NCBI GenBank assembly: GCA_947630015.1
Contig: CANRFY010000015.1
Location: forward strand, 1-48,465
Reading direction: 5' to 3'
Length of the DNA: 48,465 nt
Origin: an uncultured Clostridia bacterium
Lineage (GTDB): Bacteria > Bacillota > Clostridia > Oscillospirales > CAG-272
Each line of letters starts with the position of its first letter. Position 1 is the first letter of the stretch. Under the pieces are notes generated by a model that was not told the origin of the DNA, ran no database searches, and saw only the letters and a program-made list of their open reading frames with translations. The position numbers and the translations under genes were made by a program. This document shows, piece by piece, positions 17,218 through 24,939 of this stretch.

Positions 17218-17994
17218 TTACTGTTCGCTGTCGGGGACGTAGCCTTCGGGGTATTCAAACAGCGCGATGCGTCTGAAGGCGTCGACGTGATCGTCATGGA
17301 GGCGTTCGTATTTCTTTTGTCCTTTGAACACCGACATCGACGAGATGCGTCTGATGCAAAGCACCGTATCCTCGGACAGATTGCCGAGGGCTGTATAATA
17401 TTTCGCGAATTTCGTCGAGCGCAGATATATGCCCGAATTGCCGTAAAGCTCGAGCGAGGCCAGCTCCTCCTCGGTGAAGATCTCGCTCATCGGCACGAAT
17501 CCGCCGGCGGCGTCGACTCTGTCGAACAGCCACGGATCGAGCAGACAAATAACCGATTCCCCCGCGAATATCTCGGCGTCGAACGACTTTATGTTCTGCA
17601 TATTCGCCGATCTGTCGACGTAGAATTCGCGCGTCTCTTCCCGCGCCGCCTCTTCCCTTTCCGCGATCTGCTCGTCGGAAAGACACGTCAGCGTCGTCAG
17701 CATTATGCCGTGTTCGCCGTCGCCGTTGTAATCGTCGATCACGGCGCGGAACGCGTTCCTCATCCCGTCGACGCCCGTCACGTTCAGATACGATTCGCCC
17801 GCGTACATTATGTATACGTCGGGATTCTCGCGCCCCGCAAACTGCGCGATCACTATGATCGCAACGACGAGAAAGAACGCGCCGATTATGACCTTCCACT
17901 TATTATAATACCAGAAATTTTCAAGCTTTTCGCCGACACTTATGCCCTGATATTCGAGTCTGTCACGGTCGGAACCGTTATCTTTTTCGGACAT
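17218..17994 (-). CDS. Single-pass membrane protein, function unknown
   Basis: I do not recognise this 258-residue protein. A charged cytoplasmic N-terminus of about 30 residues precedes one hydrophobic segment (VIIGAFFLVVAIIVIAQFAG). An extracytoplasmic domain with mixed alpha/beta composition follows. The topology resembles a periplasm-facing sensor or anchor, but no motif supports a role. The ATG at 17994 is preceded by GGGGCGG; an upstream ATG at 18042 would add 16 basic residues lacking conservation signals. It is divergent from the next gene. Confidence 0.7.
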   Translation of the reverse strand: MSEKDNGSDRDRLEYQGISVGEKLENFWYYNKWKVIIGAFFLVVAIIVIAQFAGRENPDVYIMYAGESYLNVTGVDGMRNAFRAVIDDYNGDGEHGIMLTTLTCLSDEQIAEREEAAREETREFYVDRSANMQNIKSFDAEIFAGESVICLLDPWLFDRVDAAGGFVPMSEIFTEEELASLELYGNSGIYLRSTKFAKYYTALGNLSEDTVLCIRRISSMSVFKGQKKYERLHDDHVDAFRRIALFEYPEGYVPDSEQ

Positions 17995-18107
17995 GATCCG
18001 CCCCCGCCCAATAGTTTCGCGCGCAGACGCGCTTTTCTCCATATAATATACCGCAAACGCCGCGCGCTGTCAATACGCCGAAAGCGCGAAAAATTTCGCG
18101 CCAACCG

Positions 18108-18136
18108 TTGATATGGCGGCGCGTTTGTGATAAAAT
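18108..18136 (+). promoter_or_regulatory. Promoter of the 18203 membrane-protein operon
   Basis: TTGATA (18108-18113) and TAAAAT (18131-18136) are 17 bases apart, upstream of the two plus-strand membrane protein genes. Confidence 0.65.
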
Positions 18137-18202
18137 ACATTCATAAAGCCTCCCCGCGCCGCGTATACATTTTCCGTATACAAAAGATCAGGGGAGGCGG
18201 AT

Positions 18203-18760
18203 ATGACGTCGATCAACAACGCGCCGAATGTGCCAAGATGGACCGCCGTCGCCGCGTCTCTTGCATCAGCCGCGATCGGAATCGCGGCCGCCGCGGCCGT
18301 TCACGCCGCCTGCGGCGGCGCTCTCGCCTCGTCGACGGCGCGAGCCGCCGCCGACTTCTGTGGTTTGTTTTCCACGCGGCGCGCCGCCAAGGAATCGTTC
18401 GGCCTCGCCGTCGCGCTCTCGCGCGCCGATTTTGCATGGCTCGCAATAGCGCAGCTTTTCCCGTGCCTGTCCAAGATTCCGGCCCGCGCCATGACGGCGT
18501 CGTTCGCAGCCGCCCGCGCGTTTCTGTTCGCGATCGCGGCCTCGGCCGCGGCGTCAGTTTCATCGAGCGCGTCGATCGCCGCCGTTTGCTCGATTTTGTG
18601 CGGCGAGATCGCCGCCATCGCCGTTTTCGACCGCATTTTCGCCGATATAGGACGGGAAAGATCGGCAAAAACCGCGTTTTTCGGAATAATATACGCGTGC
18701 GCATGGTCGGGCGCGCTGATCGTGTGCAGATTTTTGATACTGCTTGCGTGCGGGCGCTGA
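18203..18760 (+). CDS. Ala-rich integral membrane protein, function unknown
   Basis: A 185-residue protein dominated by Ala, Ser, Cys and other small residues, with four to five hydrophobic segments (about 13-38, 68-88, 97-115, 118-140, 158-182). The ribosome site GGGGAGG is strong and a promoter lies upstream, so I regard it as real despite strong overlapping frames. I know no matching family. The DUF624-type gene follows 30 bases later on the same strand, suggesting one transcript. Confidence 0.65.
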   Translation: MTSINNAPNVPRWTAVAASLASAAIGIAAAAAVHAACGGALASSTARAAADFCGLFSTRRAAKESFGLAVALSRADFAWLAIAQLFPCLSKIPARAMTASFAAARAFLFAIAASAAASVSSSASIAAVCSILCGEIAAIAVFDRIFADIGRERSAKTAFFGIIYACAWSGALIVCRFLILLACGR

Positions 18761-18790
18761 CGCGCTTTCGCACCGGAAAGGAACGTTTAA

Positions 18791-19840
18791 ATGAACGACA
18801 ACAGACACAGCCGCATCGACGACGACGTCGACGAGCCTAAGCAAAAGAAAAAGAAAAAATTTAATTGGTTCGGGATGTACGATCTCGACGGTAAAGGCGT
18901 CGAAAAGGGCGAACCCACTTTCCTCGAGCATCCCACGTTCGGCAATTTCTTCCGCCTCTTCGGACGCAAATGGCAAAAGCTGATCTCGGTCAACCTTCTG
19001 TTCGTGTTCGGCAATTTCCCGATATTCTTCTACTTCATTTATCGCGCAGGCTATTTCGGCGTCGAATCGACGGCTCCGTATTATCTGCAATTCGCGCCGC
19101 TCTACGGCGCGGCGATGTTCCGCGACAACTTCGCCGTCTCGGCGCTGTACGGCATTTTCGGGATGCAGGTGCCGATCTCGGCCAACACGCCAACAACGCT
19201 CGTATTTTTCGGCCTCACAGCGCTTTTGCTGTTCACGTTCGGACCCGTCAACGCCGGAGTTACGCATATAACGCGTTCGATGCTGCGCGGCGATCCCGTA
19301 TTTCTGTGGCATGATTTCACTCATACGATAAAAAAGAACTGGCGTCAGGCGATCCCGATGGGGATAATCGATCTCGGCGCGCTGTTCCTGCTCGGATACG
19401 ACGTCCGCTACTTCTGGTCGAATCTCACCTCGGTGTGGATGTACGTCATGTTCTACGTGTCGCTGTTCATGTTCGTCGTGTTCTTCATGATGCGGTTCTA
19501 TATGTACCACATCATGATCACGTTCGATCTGTCGATATTCAAAATCCTCAAAAATTCGCTGATCTTCGCCATCCTCGGCATAAAACGAAATCTCCTCGCG
19601 CTGCTCGGCATAATCGTGCTGATCGCGCTTAATCTGCTGCTGTTTGGCACATACGTCCCGATCGGCATAATCCTGCCGTTCGTCATTGTACCCGCCATCA
19701 TGCTGCTGATAGAAACTTACGCCGCATATCCGAAAATCAAGGAATATATGATCGATCCGTACTATCCCGACGATAAAAGCGCAGAGAACGGCGGCGAGGA
19801 TGCCGACGGCGGCACGGAATCTGATACAGTAAGCGAATAA
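18791..19840 (+). CDS. DUF624 (YesL-like) membrane protein
   Basis: The 349-residue protein has a charged Lys/Asp-rich N-terminus and about six membrane segments. The DUF624 pattern is visible as FGPVNAGVTHITRSMLRGDPVFLWHDF followed by IKKNWRQAIPMG. The acidic C-terminus is cytoplasmic. YesL-type proteins often lie beside sugar ABC transporters in Firmicutes, but their function is not settled, and here no transporter is adjacent. AAAGGAACG precedes the start. Confidence 0.85.
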   Translation: MNDNRHSRIDDDVDEPKQKKKKKFNWFGMYDLDGKGVEKGEPTFLEHPTFGNFFRLFGRKWQKLISVNLLFVFGNFPIFFYFIYRAGYFGVESTAPYYLQFAPLYGAAMFRDNFAVSALYGIFGMQVPISANTPTTLVFFGLTALLLFTFGPVNAGVTHITRSMLRGDPVFLWHDFTHTIKKNWRQAIPMGIIDLGALFLLGYDVRYFWSNLTSVWMYVMFYVSLFMFVVFFMMRFYMYHIMITFDLSIFKILKNSLIFAILGIKRNLLALLGIIVLIALNLLLFGTYVPIGIILPFVIVPAIMLLIETYAAYPKIKEYMIDPYYPDDKSAENGGEDADGGTESDTVSE

Positions 19841-19847
19841 CTCATAC

Positions 19848-19873
19848 GGGGGACGAAAGTCCCCCATTTTTTT
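19848..19873 (+). terminator. Terminator after the DUF624 gene
   Basis: GGGGGAC GAAA GTCCCCC with a tetraloop, followed by A and seven T. Confidence 0.93.
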
Positions 19874-19885
19874 GTCATTCAATCG

Positions 19886-20157
19886 GCAACGCAGAGACTG
19901 CACATTTGCCCTGCACCATCGGTGTTCGCGCCCCGCGCGACTACTTCGTCGGCGCACAAACGCGCGTCGCAGCAGCTGATACACTTGACCCAAACCATCG
20001 GTGTTCGCGCCCCGCGCGACTACTTCGTCGGCGCACAAACACGCATCGCAGAGGTGAACACTCTCGCCATATAATCCCTATAATAAAAATTCTTGAAGAT
20101 TCTTAAGGAACTTCTTATAAGAAGTTCCTTAAGTCAGGGTTTGGGGTGAAACCCCAA
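19886..20157 (-). repeat. R1 hairpin repeat, locus 4 (reversed)
   Basis: A reversed copy fills the gap between two convergent genes. A fragment (19886-19910) is followed by two hairpin units (19922-19983 and 20001-20061) on a 79-bp pitch. The T-rich module is 20062-20100. The exact palindrome CTTAAGGAACTTCTTA and its complement (20102-20133) comes next, then a GGGGT/ACCCC mini-hairpin. Confidence 0.82.
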
Positions 20158-20166
20158 TTTAATTAT

Positions 20167-20568
20167 TCATTCCCGCCCGACGGCGCGTCTGAAGATGCGG
20201 CAGAGGCCGTATGCGGGCAGAGTCAGGAAAAGCCACAAAATCGAGAACGGCAGGCAGATCTGGCCCCACAGATTCGGATGCAGCCGGCTGTAATCCCATA
20301 CGCCGAGGCCGAGCCACACGTTGCAGATAAGTCCCGACACAAGCTCCGCCGACGTGATCACCCCACACCCCAAAAGCGATTTCTGCCATATTCTGAGTCC
20401 GCGTATCATGTCTATGCGGTAGAGCGCCGCAAAGCATACGCCGCCCACGATCAGCATCGACGGATGCGTATGGCCGCGCGCCGCCGTTTCGAGCGCGCCG
20501 TACATAACGCCGCCGAAGATCGACGCCGCCGCGTATTCGGATAATGTTCTGACAAATATAAAAATCAC
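20167..20568 (-). CDS. Small CmpB-like (putative ABC transporter type IV) membrane protein
   Basis: The 133-residue protein has about four hydrophobic segments. The C-terminal half matches the family in ELVSGLICNVWLGLGVWDYS followed by NLWGQICLPFSILWLFL. The conserved acidic residue after the first segment (GALETAARGH) is also typical. The family is annotated as a putative permease; direct evidence of function is lacking. The first in-frame start is GTG at 20568, which lies inside the terminator of the upstream gene. A start at the later Met (about 20505) would cut into the first segment, so the exact start is uncertain. Confidence 0.72.
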   Translation of the reverse strand: MIFIFVRTLSEYAAASIFGGVMYGALETAARGHTHPSMLIVGGVCFAALYRIDMIRGLRIWQKSLLGCGVITSAELVSGLICNVWLGLGVWDYSRLHPNLWGQICLPFSILWLFLTLPAYGLCRIFRRAVGRE

Positions 20569-20597
20569 CCCCGACGGAGTGTTTGCCGTCGGGGGCT
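20558..20597 (-). terminator. Terminator after the 20611 gene
   Basis: On the minus strand CCCCCGACGG/CCGTCGGGGG forms a 10-bp stem with an eight-base loop, followed by TGATTTTTAT. Confidence 0.8.
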
Positions 20598-20610
20598 TCT
20601 TTTATTCGCT

Positions 20611-21348
20611 TTACGAGAAATTCACGTTTCCCTCTTTTTTGGCCTTGATGAGATGGTTTATCGTCTCGACCGTCCTGTCGACGTCCGCACCCTCGCTCAC
20701 CGGTATCTCGATAAACGTCGAGCCGTCCTCGTTTTCGATGATGACAACCTGATAATCAAGCGTGACGCTTCCCTTGCCCTTGTCGTTCGACATGACAAAT
20801 CCCGCCTGCCGCTTGTCGATCCAAGCCTTGCCGAGTTCTTCGTAGCGAACAGACTTTTTCGTCTCCTCCGATTCGTCCTCGGTCAGATAGAACCTCATCA
20901 TGTAAACGTGCAAAAGCTCCTGCGCGAACAGTATCTCCGTCGCGGAATACTTGTTCGTGCGGTATTTGTTGTCGTCGCCGCGCCTGATAAGGAATCTGCC
21001 CGCGTCGTTCTCGACGCCAGTCATGTCGTAATTTTTGAATCCCGTCGGCGGGAACGCCTTTATAAGCCGCTCGCGAACGTCGATATCGTGCTTCGCCGTG
21101 TCCTCGAGGTCCTTGACCTTTTTCGCGATCGCATCGTCAAGCTGCTCGTCGGACGGACGCGCCTCGCGCACGAATACGATGACGCACAGCCCCCCAACGA
21201 TCAGTAAGAAGCCGAAAAACATCATAAAACCGCCGATGATGACGCCGACCGCGCCGAGCGCGACGATCACGCATCCTATTATCTTCGGCAGCTTGCTGTG
21301 CGGCTCAAAATACTTGCGGAATCCGTTGTAATCAAGTTTTGTCTCCAT
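20611..21348 (-). CDS. Membrane-anchored protein, function unknown
   Basis: I do not recognise this 245-residue protein. The N-terminal 22 residues are cytoplasmic. Two adjacent hydrophobic segments (about 22-36 and 38-58, Gly/Val/Ile/Phe-rich) form a hairpin in the membrane. A long charged region (about 62-245) follows, starting with a predicted helix rich in Lys/Glu/Asp and ending in beta-strand-like segments (VTLDYQVVIIENEDGSTFIEIPV). AAAGGAG lies at normal distance before ATG. It is monocistronic, with a terminator behind it. Confidence 0.75.
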   Translation of the reverse strand: METKLDYNGFRKYFEPHSKLPKIIGCVIVALGAVGVIIGGFMMFFGFLLIVGGLCVIVFVREARPSDEQLDDAIAKKVKDLEDTAKHDIDVRERLIKAFPPTGFKNYDMTGVENDAGRFLIRRGDDNKYRTNKYSATEILFAQELLHVYMMRFYLTEDESEETKKSVRYEELGKAWIDKRQAGFVMSNDKGKGSVTLDYQVVIIENEDGSTFIEIPVSEGADVDRTVETINHLIKAKKEGNVNFS

Positions 21349-21463
21349 TTCATTCTCCTTTGCGCTTGTCTTTCAAACTTATATTTTAGCCCGTTTTTCG
21401 CCCCGTGTCAAGTGTTTTGCGATTTTGCCACGCCGCCGCTTTCAAATTTTTTCCGATTTACTA

Positions 21464-21492
21464 TTGACAAATACCCCGTGGGGGTATATAAT
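21464..21492 (+). promoter_or_regulatory. csoR-copA promoter with CsoR operator
   Basis: Consensus TTGACA (21464-21469), 17-base spacer and TATAAT (21487-21492). The spacer is occupied by the dyad ATACCCC-GTG-GGGGTAT (21471-21487), which matches the G/C-rich pseudo-palindrome bound by CsoR repressors. A repressor bound there would cover both promoter elements, so autorepression relieved by Cu(I) is expected. Confidence 0.88.
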
Positions 21493-21517
21493 GCCATCGA
21501 AAGGGAGTGATAATAAC

Positions 21518-21814
21518 ATGGGATGTGAACATTGCGGCAAAACGACGGCGCGCTCCGAGGACGAACGCCGCCGGCTCATCAACCGCCTTTGCCGCATCGA
21601 AGGACAGATACGCGGCATCCGCGGCATGATAGAGCGCGACGCGTACTGCAACGATATACTGATCCAATCGTCCGCCGTAAGCGCCGCCATGAACGCCTTC
21701 AACCGCGATCTTATCGCGAATCATATACGCGGCTGCGTCGCCCGCGATCTGCGAGACGGCGACGACTCCGTCGTCGACGAGCTTGTTTCGACGCTCGAAC
21801 GGCTCATGAAATGA
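21518..21814 (+). CDS. csoR: Copper-sensing transcriptional repressor CsoR
   Basis: CsoR is a four-helix DNA-binding protein that releases its operator when it binds Cu(I). The 98-residue protein has the signature INRLCRIEGQIRGIRGMI. The Cu(I) ligands appear as C44, H69 and C73, with exactly the 25- and 4-residue spacing known for CsoR. An extra N-terminal CEHC motif may bind metal. The ATG at 21518 has AAAGGGAG upstream; an in-frame extension to 21425 would run over the promoter. It is followed after 20 bases by copA. Confidence 0.95.
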   Translation: MGCEHCGKTTARSEDERRRLINRLCRIEGQIRGIRGMIERDAYCNDILIQSSAVSAAMNAFNRDLIANHIRGCVARDLRDGDDSVVDELVSTLERLMK

Positions 21815-21834
21815 ATAAATAAGAGGGTGATCTT

Positions 21835-24348
21835 TTGGTACAGTACAAAGTGACCGGAATGAGCTGCGCCGCGTGCAGCGCGCGCGTCGAGAAGGCAGTC
21901 TCGGCCGTCGACGGCGTCGAATCATGTTCGGTCAGTCTTTTGACAAATTCGATGGGCATCGAGGGGTCCGCGTCCCCCGACGCTGTGATCGCCGCCGTCC
22001 GCGCCGCCGGTTACGGCGCGTCGCTCAAATCTGACGCCGCGGCAGTCGGCGCGTCGGCTGCATCCGCATCGGCGGGCGCCGACGAGCTTGCCGATACGGA
22101 AACGCCAAAGCTTCTGCGGCGGTTCTGCGTGTCGCTCGTGTTCCTCGCGGCGCTCATGTACGTCTCGATGGGACACATGATGTTCGGCTTTCCGCTGCCG
22201 CCGTTCTTCGACGGCGATCACGTCTCGGTCGGACTGCTTCAGCTGCTCCTGACCGCGATCGTTATGGTGATCAATCAAAAATTCTTCATCTCCGGCTATC
22301 GCGCGCTCTTCCATCGCGCGCCCAACATGGACACTCTCGTCGCGCTCGGCGCGACGGCCTCGTTCGGGTACAGCACCGTCGCGCTGTTCGCAATGGCGCA
22401 CGCCGTATCGGTCGGCGATCATGCGGCCGCGTCGGCGTACATGAACGAGATGTATTTTGAATCGGCGGCGACGATTCTGACGCTGATAACGCTCGGCAAA
22501 ATGCTCGAAGCTCGCTCGAAGGGCAAGACGACAAACGCGCTACGCGGACTTTTGTCGCTGTCGCCGGAAACGGCGACGGTGGTGCGCGACGGCGCAGAAA
22601 CGGTCGTTCCCGCATCCGATGTGGTGATCGGCGACACATTTATCGTGCGTCCCGGCGAGCATATCCCTGTCGACGGCGTTGTGACCGGCGGCGTGTCCGC
22701 CGTCGACGAATCGTCGCTTTCGGGCGAGAGCATTCCCGTTGACAAGGACGAGGGCAGCGTCGTTTCCGCCGGAACGACGAATGTATCGGGATTTCTTACG
22801 TGCCGCGCGACGCGCGTCGGCGCGGACACGACGCTTTCGCAGATAATAAAAACCGTCAGCGACGCCGCCGCGACGAAGGCTCCGATCGCAAAGGTCGCCG
22901 ACCGCGTGTCGGCGGTGTTCGTCCCCGCCGTGATGGCGATCGCAGCGATCACGATCGCGGTGTGGCTGATCGCTGGCGAGAGCGTCGGATTTGCTCTCGC
23001 GCGCGGCATATCCGTACTCGTGATAAGCTGTCCGTGCGCGCTCGGACTGGCGACTCCCGTCGCGATCATGGTCGGGAGCGGCGTCGGCGCGAAAAACGGG
23101 ATTTTGTTCAAGACCGCGGCCGCGCTCGAAACGACCGGCCGTATCAAGATCGCGGCGCTCGATAAAACAGGCACCGTGACTGCCGGCGAGCCGCGCGTCA
23201 CCGACGTGATCCCCGCCGACGGCGGGGATGCGGGCGATCTTGTCGCCTCGGCATACGCGCTCGAACGCAAAAGCGAGCATCCGCTGGCACGCGCCGTGAC
23301 GTCATACGCGGCAGAGATCGGCGCGGCTGCGCCCGATGCCGACGAATTCCGCGCGATCCCGGGACGCGGGCTGTGCGCCGTCGCGGACGGCGACACCATT
23401 GCGGGCGGCAACGAATCCTATATCGCGGAGCTTGCGGATATTCCCGAGGCGCTTCGCGCCGCGTCTGCGGCGCTTGCCGCCGACGGCAAAACGCCGCTCT
23501 ATTTCGCGCGCGGCGGCAGATGTCTCGGCTTCATCGCCGTCGCCGACGTCGTCAAGGACGACAGCGCAGACGCCGTATCGGAGCTTAAATCACTCGGGAT
23601 CCGCGTTGTGATGCTGACGGGCGACAACGAGTGTACCGCGAACGCGATCGGCCGGCGCGCCGGCATCGATCAGATCGTATCGGGCGTGCTTCCCGACGGC
23701 AAGGCGGCCGAGATCGAACGTCTGCGCGGCTCCGGCCGCGTCGCTATGGTAGGCGACGGCGTCAACGACGCGCCGGCGCTGACGGCCGCCGACGTCGGCA
23801 TCGCGATCGGCGCAGGAACGGACGTCGCCATCGACTCCGCCGGAGTCGTTTTAATGAAGAGCCGCTTATCAGACGTTCCGGCCGCGATCAGGCTCGGACG
23901 CGCGGCGCTTCGCAACATTCACGAGAATCTGTTCTGGGCGTTCATCTACAACGTGATCGGCATTCCGCTCGCGGCGGGCGTATTCATCCCGCATTTCGGG
24001 CTGCGGCTCGATCCCATGTTCGGCGCCGCCGCGATGAGCCTGTCGAGCTTCTGCGTCGTCAGCAACGCGCTCCGCCTCAATTTCGTAAGACTCCGCAAGG
24101 GTGTCGATAAATCTAAAAAATCATCGGAGGAATCAAAAATGGAAAAAACGGTCAAGATCAACGGTATGATGTGCGCGCACTGCGAGGCGCGCGTCAAAGC
24201 TGCGCTCGAGGCGGTCGCGGGCGTTTCCGCTGCCAACGTCAGCCACAAGAAGGGCGCGGCAAAGCTCACGCTTTCGTCCGAAGTGTCCGACGACGCGATC
24301 CGCGCCGCCGTAACCGGCGCAGGCTACGAGGTGACCGGGATCAAGTAA
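21835..24348 (+). CDS. copA: Cu(I)-exporting P-type ATPase fused to C-terminal CopZ-like domain
   Basis: CopA pumps Cu(I) out across the cytoplasmic membrane. The 837-residue protein starts with TTG behind AGAGGGTG. An N-terminal HMA domain has GMSCAAC (C11, C14). The membrane part contains the copper site CPC at 399-401. Phosphorylation Asp is D443 in DKTGT, the nucleotide site has SEHPLARAV, and GDGVNDAPAL is the hinge. After the last membrane segments and the linker GVDKSKKSSEESK comes a second HMA domain from residue 769 with GMMCAHC. That arrangement is unusual for CopA and equals a CopZ chaperone fused in frame. The linker DNA encodes a ribosome site, treated separately. Regulation is through the CsoR operator. 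Confidence 0.95.
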   Translation: MVQYKVTGMSCAACSARVEKAVSAVDGVESCSVSLLTNSMGIEGSASPDAVIAAVRAAGYGASLKSDAAAVGASAASASAGADELADTETPKLLRRFCVSLVFLAALMYVSMGHMMFGFPLPPFFDGDHVSVGLLQLLLTAIVMVINQKFFISGYRALFHRAPNMDTLVALGATASFGYSTVALFAMAHAVSVGDHAAASAYMNEMYFESAATILTLITLGKMLEARSKGKTTNALRGLLSLSPETATVVRDGAETVVPASDVVIGDTFIVRPGEHIPVDGVVTGGVSAVDESSLSGESIPVDKDEGSVVSAGTTNVSGFLTCRATRVGADTTLSQIIKTVSDAAATKAPIAKVADRVSAVFVPAVMAIAAITIAVWLIAGESVGFALARGISVLVISCPCALGLATPVAIMVGSGVGAKNGILFKTAAALETTGRIKIAALDKTGTVTAGEPRVTDVIPADGGDAGDLVASAYALERKSEHPLARAVTSYAAEIGAAAPDADEFRAIPGRGLCAVADGDTIAGGNESYIAELADIPEALRAASAALAADGKTPLYFARGGRCLGFIAVADVVKDDSADAVSELKSLGIRVVMLTGDNECTANAIGRRAGIDQIVSGVLPDGKAAEIERLRGSGRVAMVGDGVNDAPALTAADVGIAIGAGTDVAIDSAGVVLMKSRLSDVPAAIRLGRAALRNIHENLFWAFIYNVIGIPLAAGVFIPHFGLRLDPMFGAAAMSLSSFCVVSNALRLNFVRLRKGVDKSKKSSEESKMEKTVKINGMMCAHCEARVKAALEAVAGVSAANVSHKKGAAKLTLSSEVSDDAIRAAVTGAGYEVTGIK
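24139..24348 (+). CDS. Possible internally initiated CopZ-like copper chaperone
   Basis: Inside the 3' end of copA, GGAGG (24126-24130) stands eight bases before an in-frame ATG at 24139. Translation from it would yield a 69-residue HMA-domain protein with the Cu(I)-binding motif MMCAHC, the size and form of a free CopZ chaperone. The upstream linker codons (SSEESK) are exactly what a Shine-Dalgarno and spacer look like when read through. The frame is therefore either a copA-copZ fusion or a pair making both fused and free chaperone. Internal initiation is inferred. Confidence 0.55.
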   Translation: MEKTVKINGMMCAHCEARVKAALEAVAGVSAANVSHKKGAAKLTLSSEVSDDAIRAAVTGAGYEVTGIK

Positions 24349-24361
24349 GGAGTTATTTATT

Positions 24362-24810
24362 ATATTCGGGGCGCTGCCCCGAACCCCGCTTAAGGAACTT
24401 CTTATAAGAAGTTCCTTAAGAATCTTCAAGAATTTTTATTACAGGGGATATAGAGCGAATGTGTTCGCCTCTGCGATGCGCGTTTATGCATCGACGAAGT
24501 AGTCGCGCGAGCGCTAACACCGATGGTTCAGGGCGAATGTGTTCGCCTCTGCGTTGCGCGTTCGTGCGTCAACGAAGTAGTCGCGCGAGCGCGAACACCG
24601 ATGGTGTAGAGTGAATGTTTTCGCCTCTGCGATGCGCGTTCGTGCGTCGACGAAGTAGTCGCGCGAGCGCGAACACCGATGGTATAGGGCGAATGTGTTC
24701 GCCTCTGCGATGCGCGTTCGTGCGTCAACGAAGTAGTCGCGCAAGCGCGAACACCGATGGTATAGAGCGAATGTGTTCGCCCCTGCGATGCGCGTTTATG
24801 CGGCGCGCGG
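24362..24810 (+). repeat. R1 hairpin repeat, locus 5 (five tandem units)
   Basis: The most extended copy lies at the 3' end of copA. A GGGGC/GCCCC mini-hairpin (24368-24381) is followed by the palindrome CTTAAGGAACTTCTTA and complement (24389-24420) and the T-rich module (24421-24450). Five units then begin at 24461, 24539, 24617, 24695 and 24773, an exact 78-bp period. Each unit is a 60-nt hairpin: outer stem GTGTTCGC/GCGAACAC, inner GCGCG/CGCGC and TTCGT/ACGAA, with an 18-nt spacer. The fifth unit breaks off at about 24800. Open frames on both strands are repeat artefacts. Confidence 0.88.
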
Positions 24811-24832
24811 GGCGATCGCAAACAAACACGGC

Positions 24833-24868
24833 GCGGCGGATCATATGATCCGCCGCGTCATTTTCATT
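24833..24868 (+). terminator. Terminator-like palindrome after copA
   Basis: A perfect 24-bp palindrome GCGGCGGATCAT/ATGATCCGCCGC is followed by GTCATTTTCATTT. Confidence 0.55.
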
Positions 24869-24877
24869 TAAACGCGC

Positions 24878-24929
24878 ATCGGGGGAGAAGCACCGCCCCG
24901 CTGCAGACGCGGCGTGTTTCTCCCCCGAT
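24878..24929 (-). terminator. Hairpin at the 3' end of the surface-protein gene
   Basis: ATCGGGGGAGAA (24878-24889) pairs with TTCTCCCCCGAT (24918-24929) directly behind the minus-strand stop. No T-run follows on the minus strand, so the terminator call is moderate. Confidence 0.55.
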
Positions 24930-24939
24930 ACGTTATCTT

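Noticed and set aside
24461..24810. Tandem 78-bp units as a possible CRISPR array
   Set aside because: The 18-nt spacers are conserved between units instead of unique, the repeat is 60 nt and hairpin-forming, and no cas gene is nearby.
24514..24848. Short open frames on both strands encoding repeated DYFVDARTRIAEA-like peptides
   Set aside because: They are translations of the R1 hairpin repeat and lack ribosome sites.
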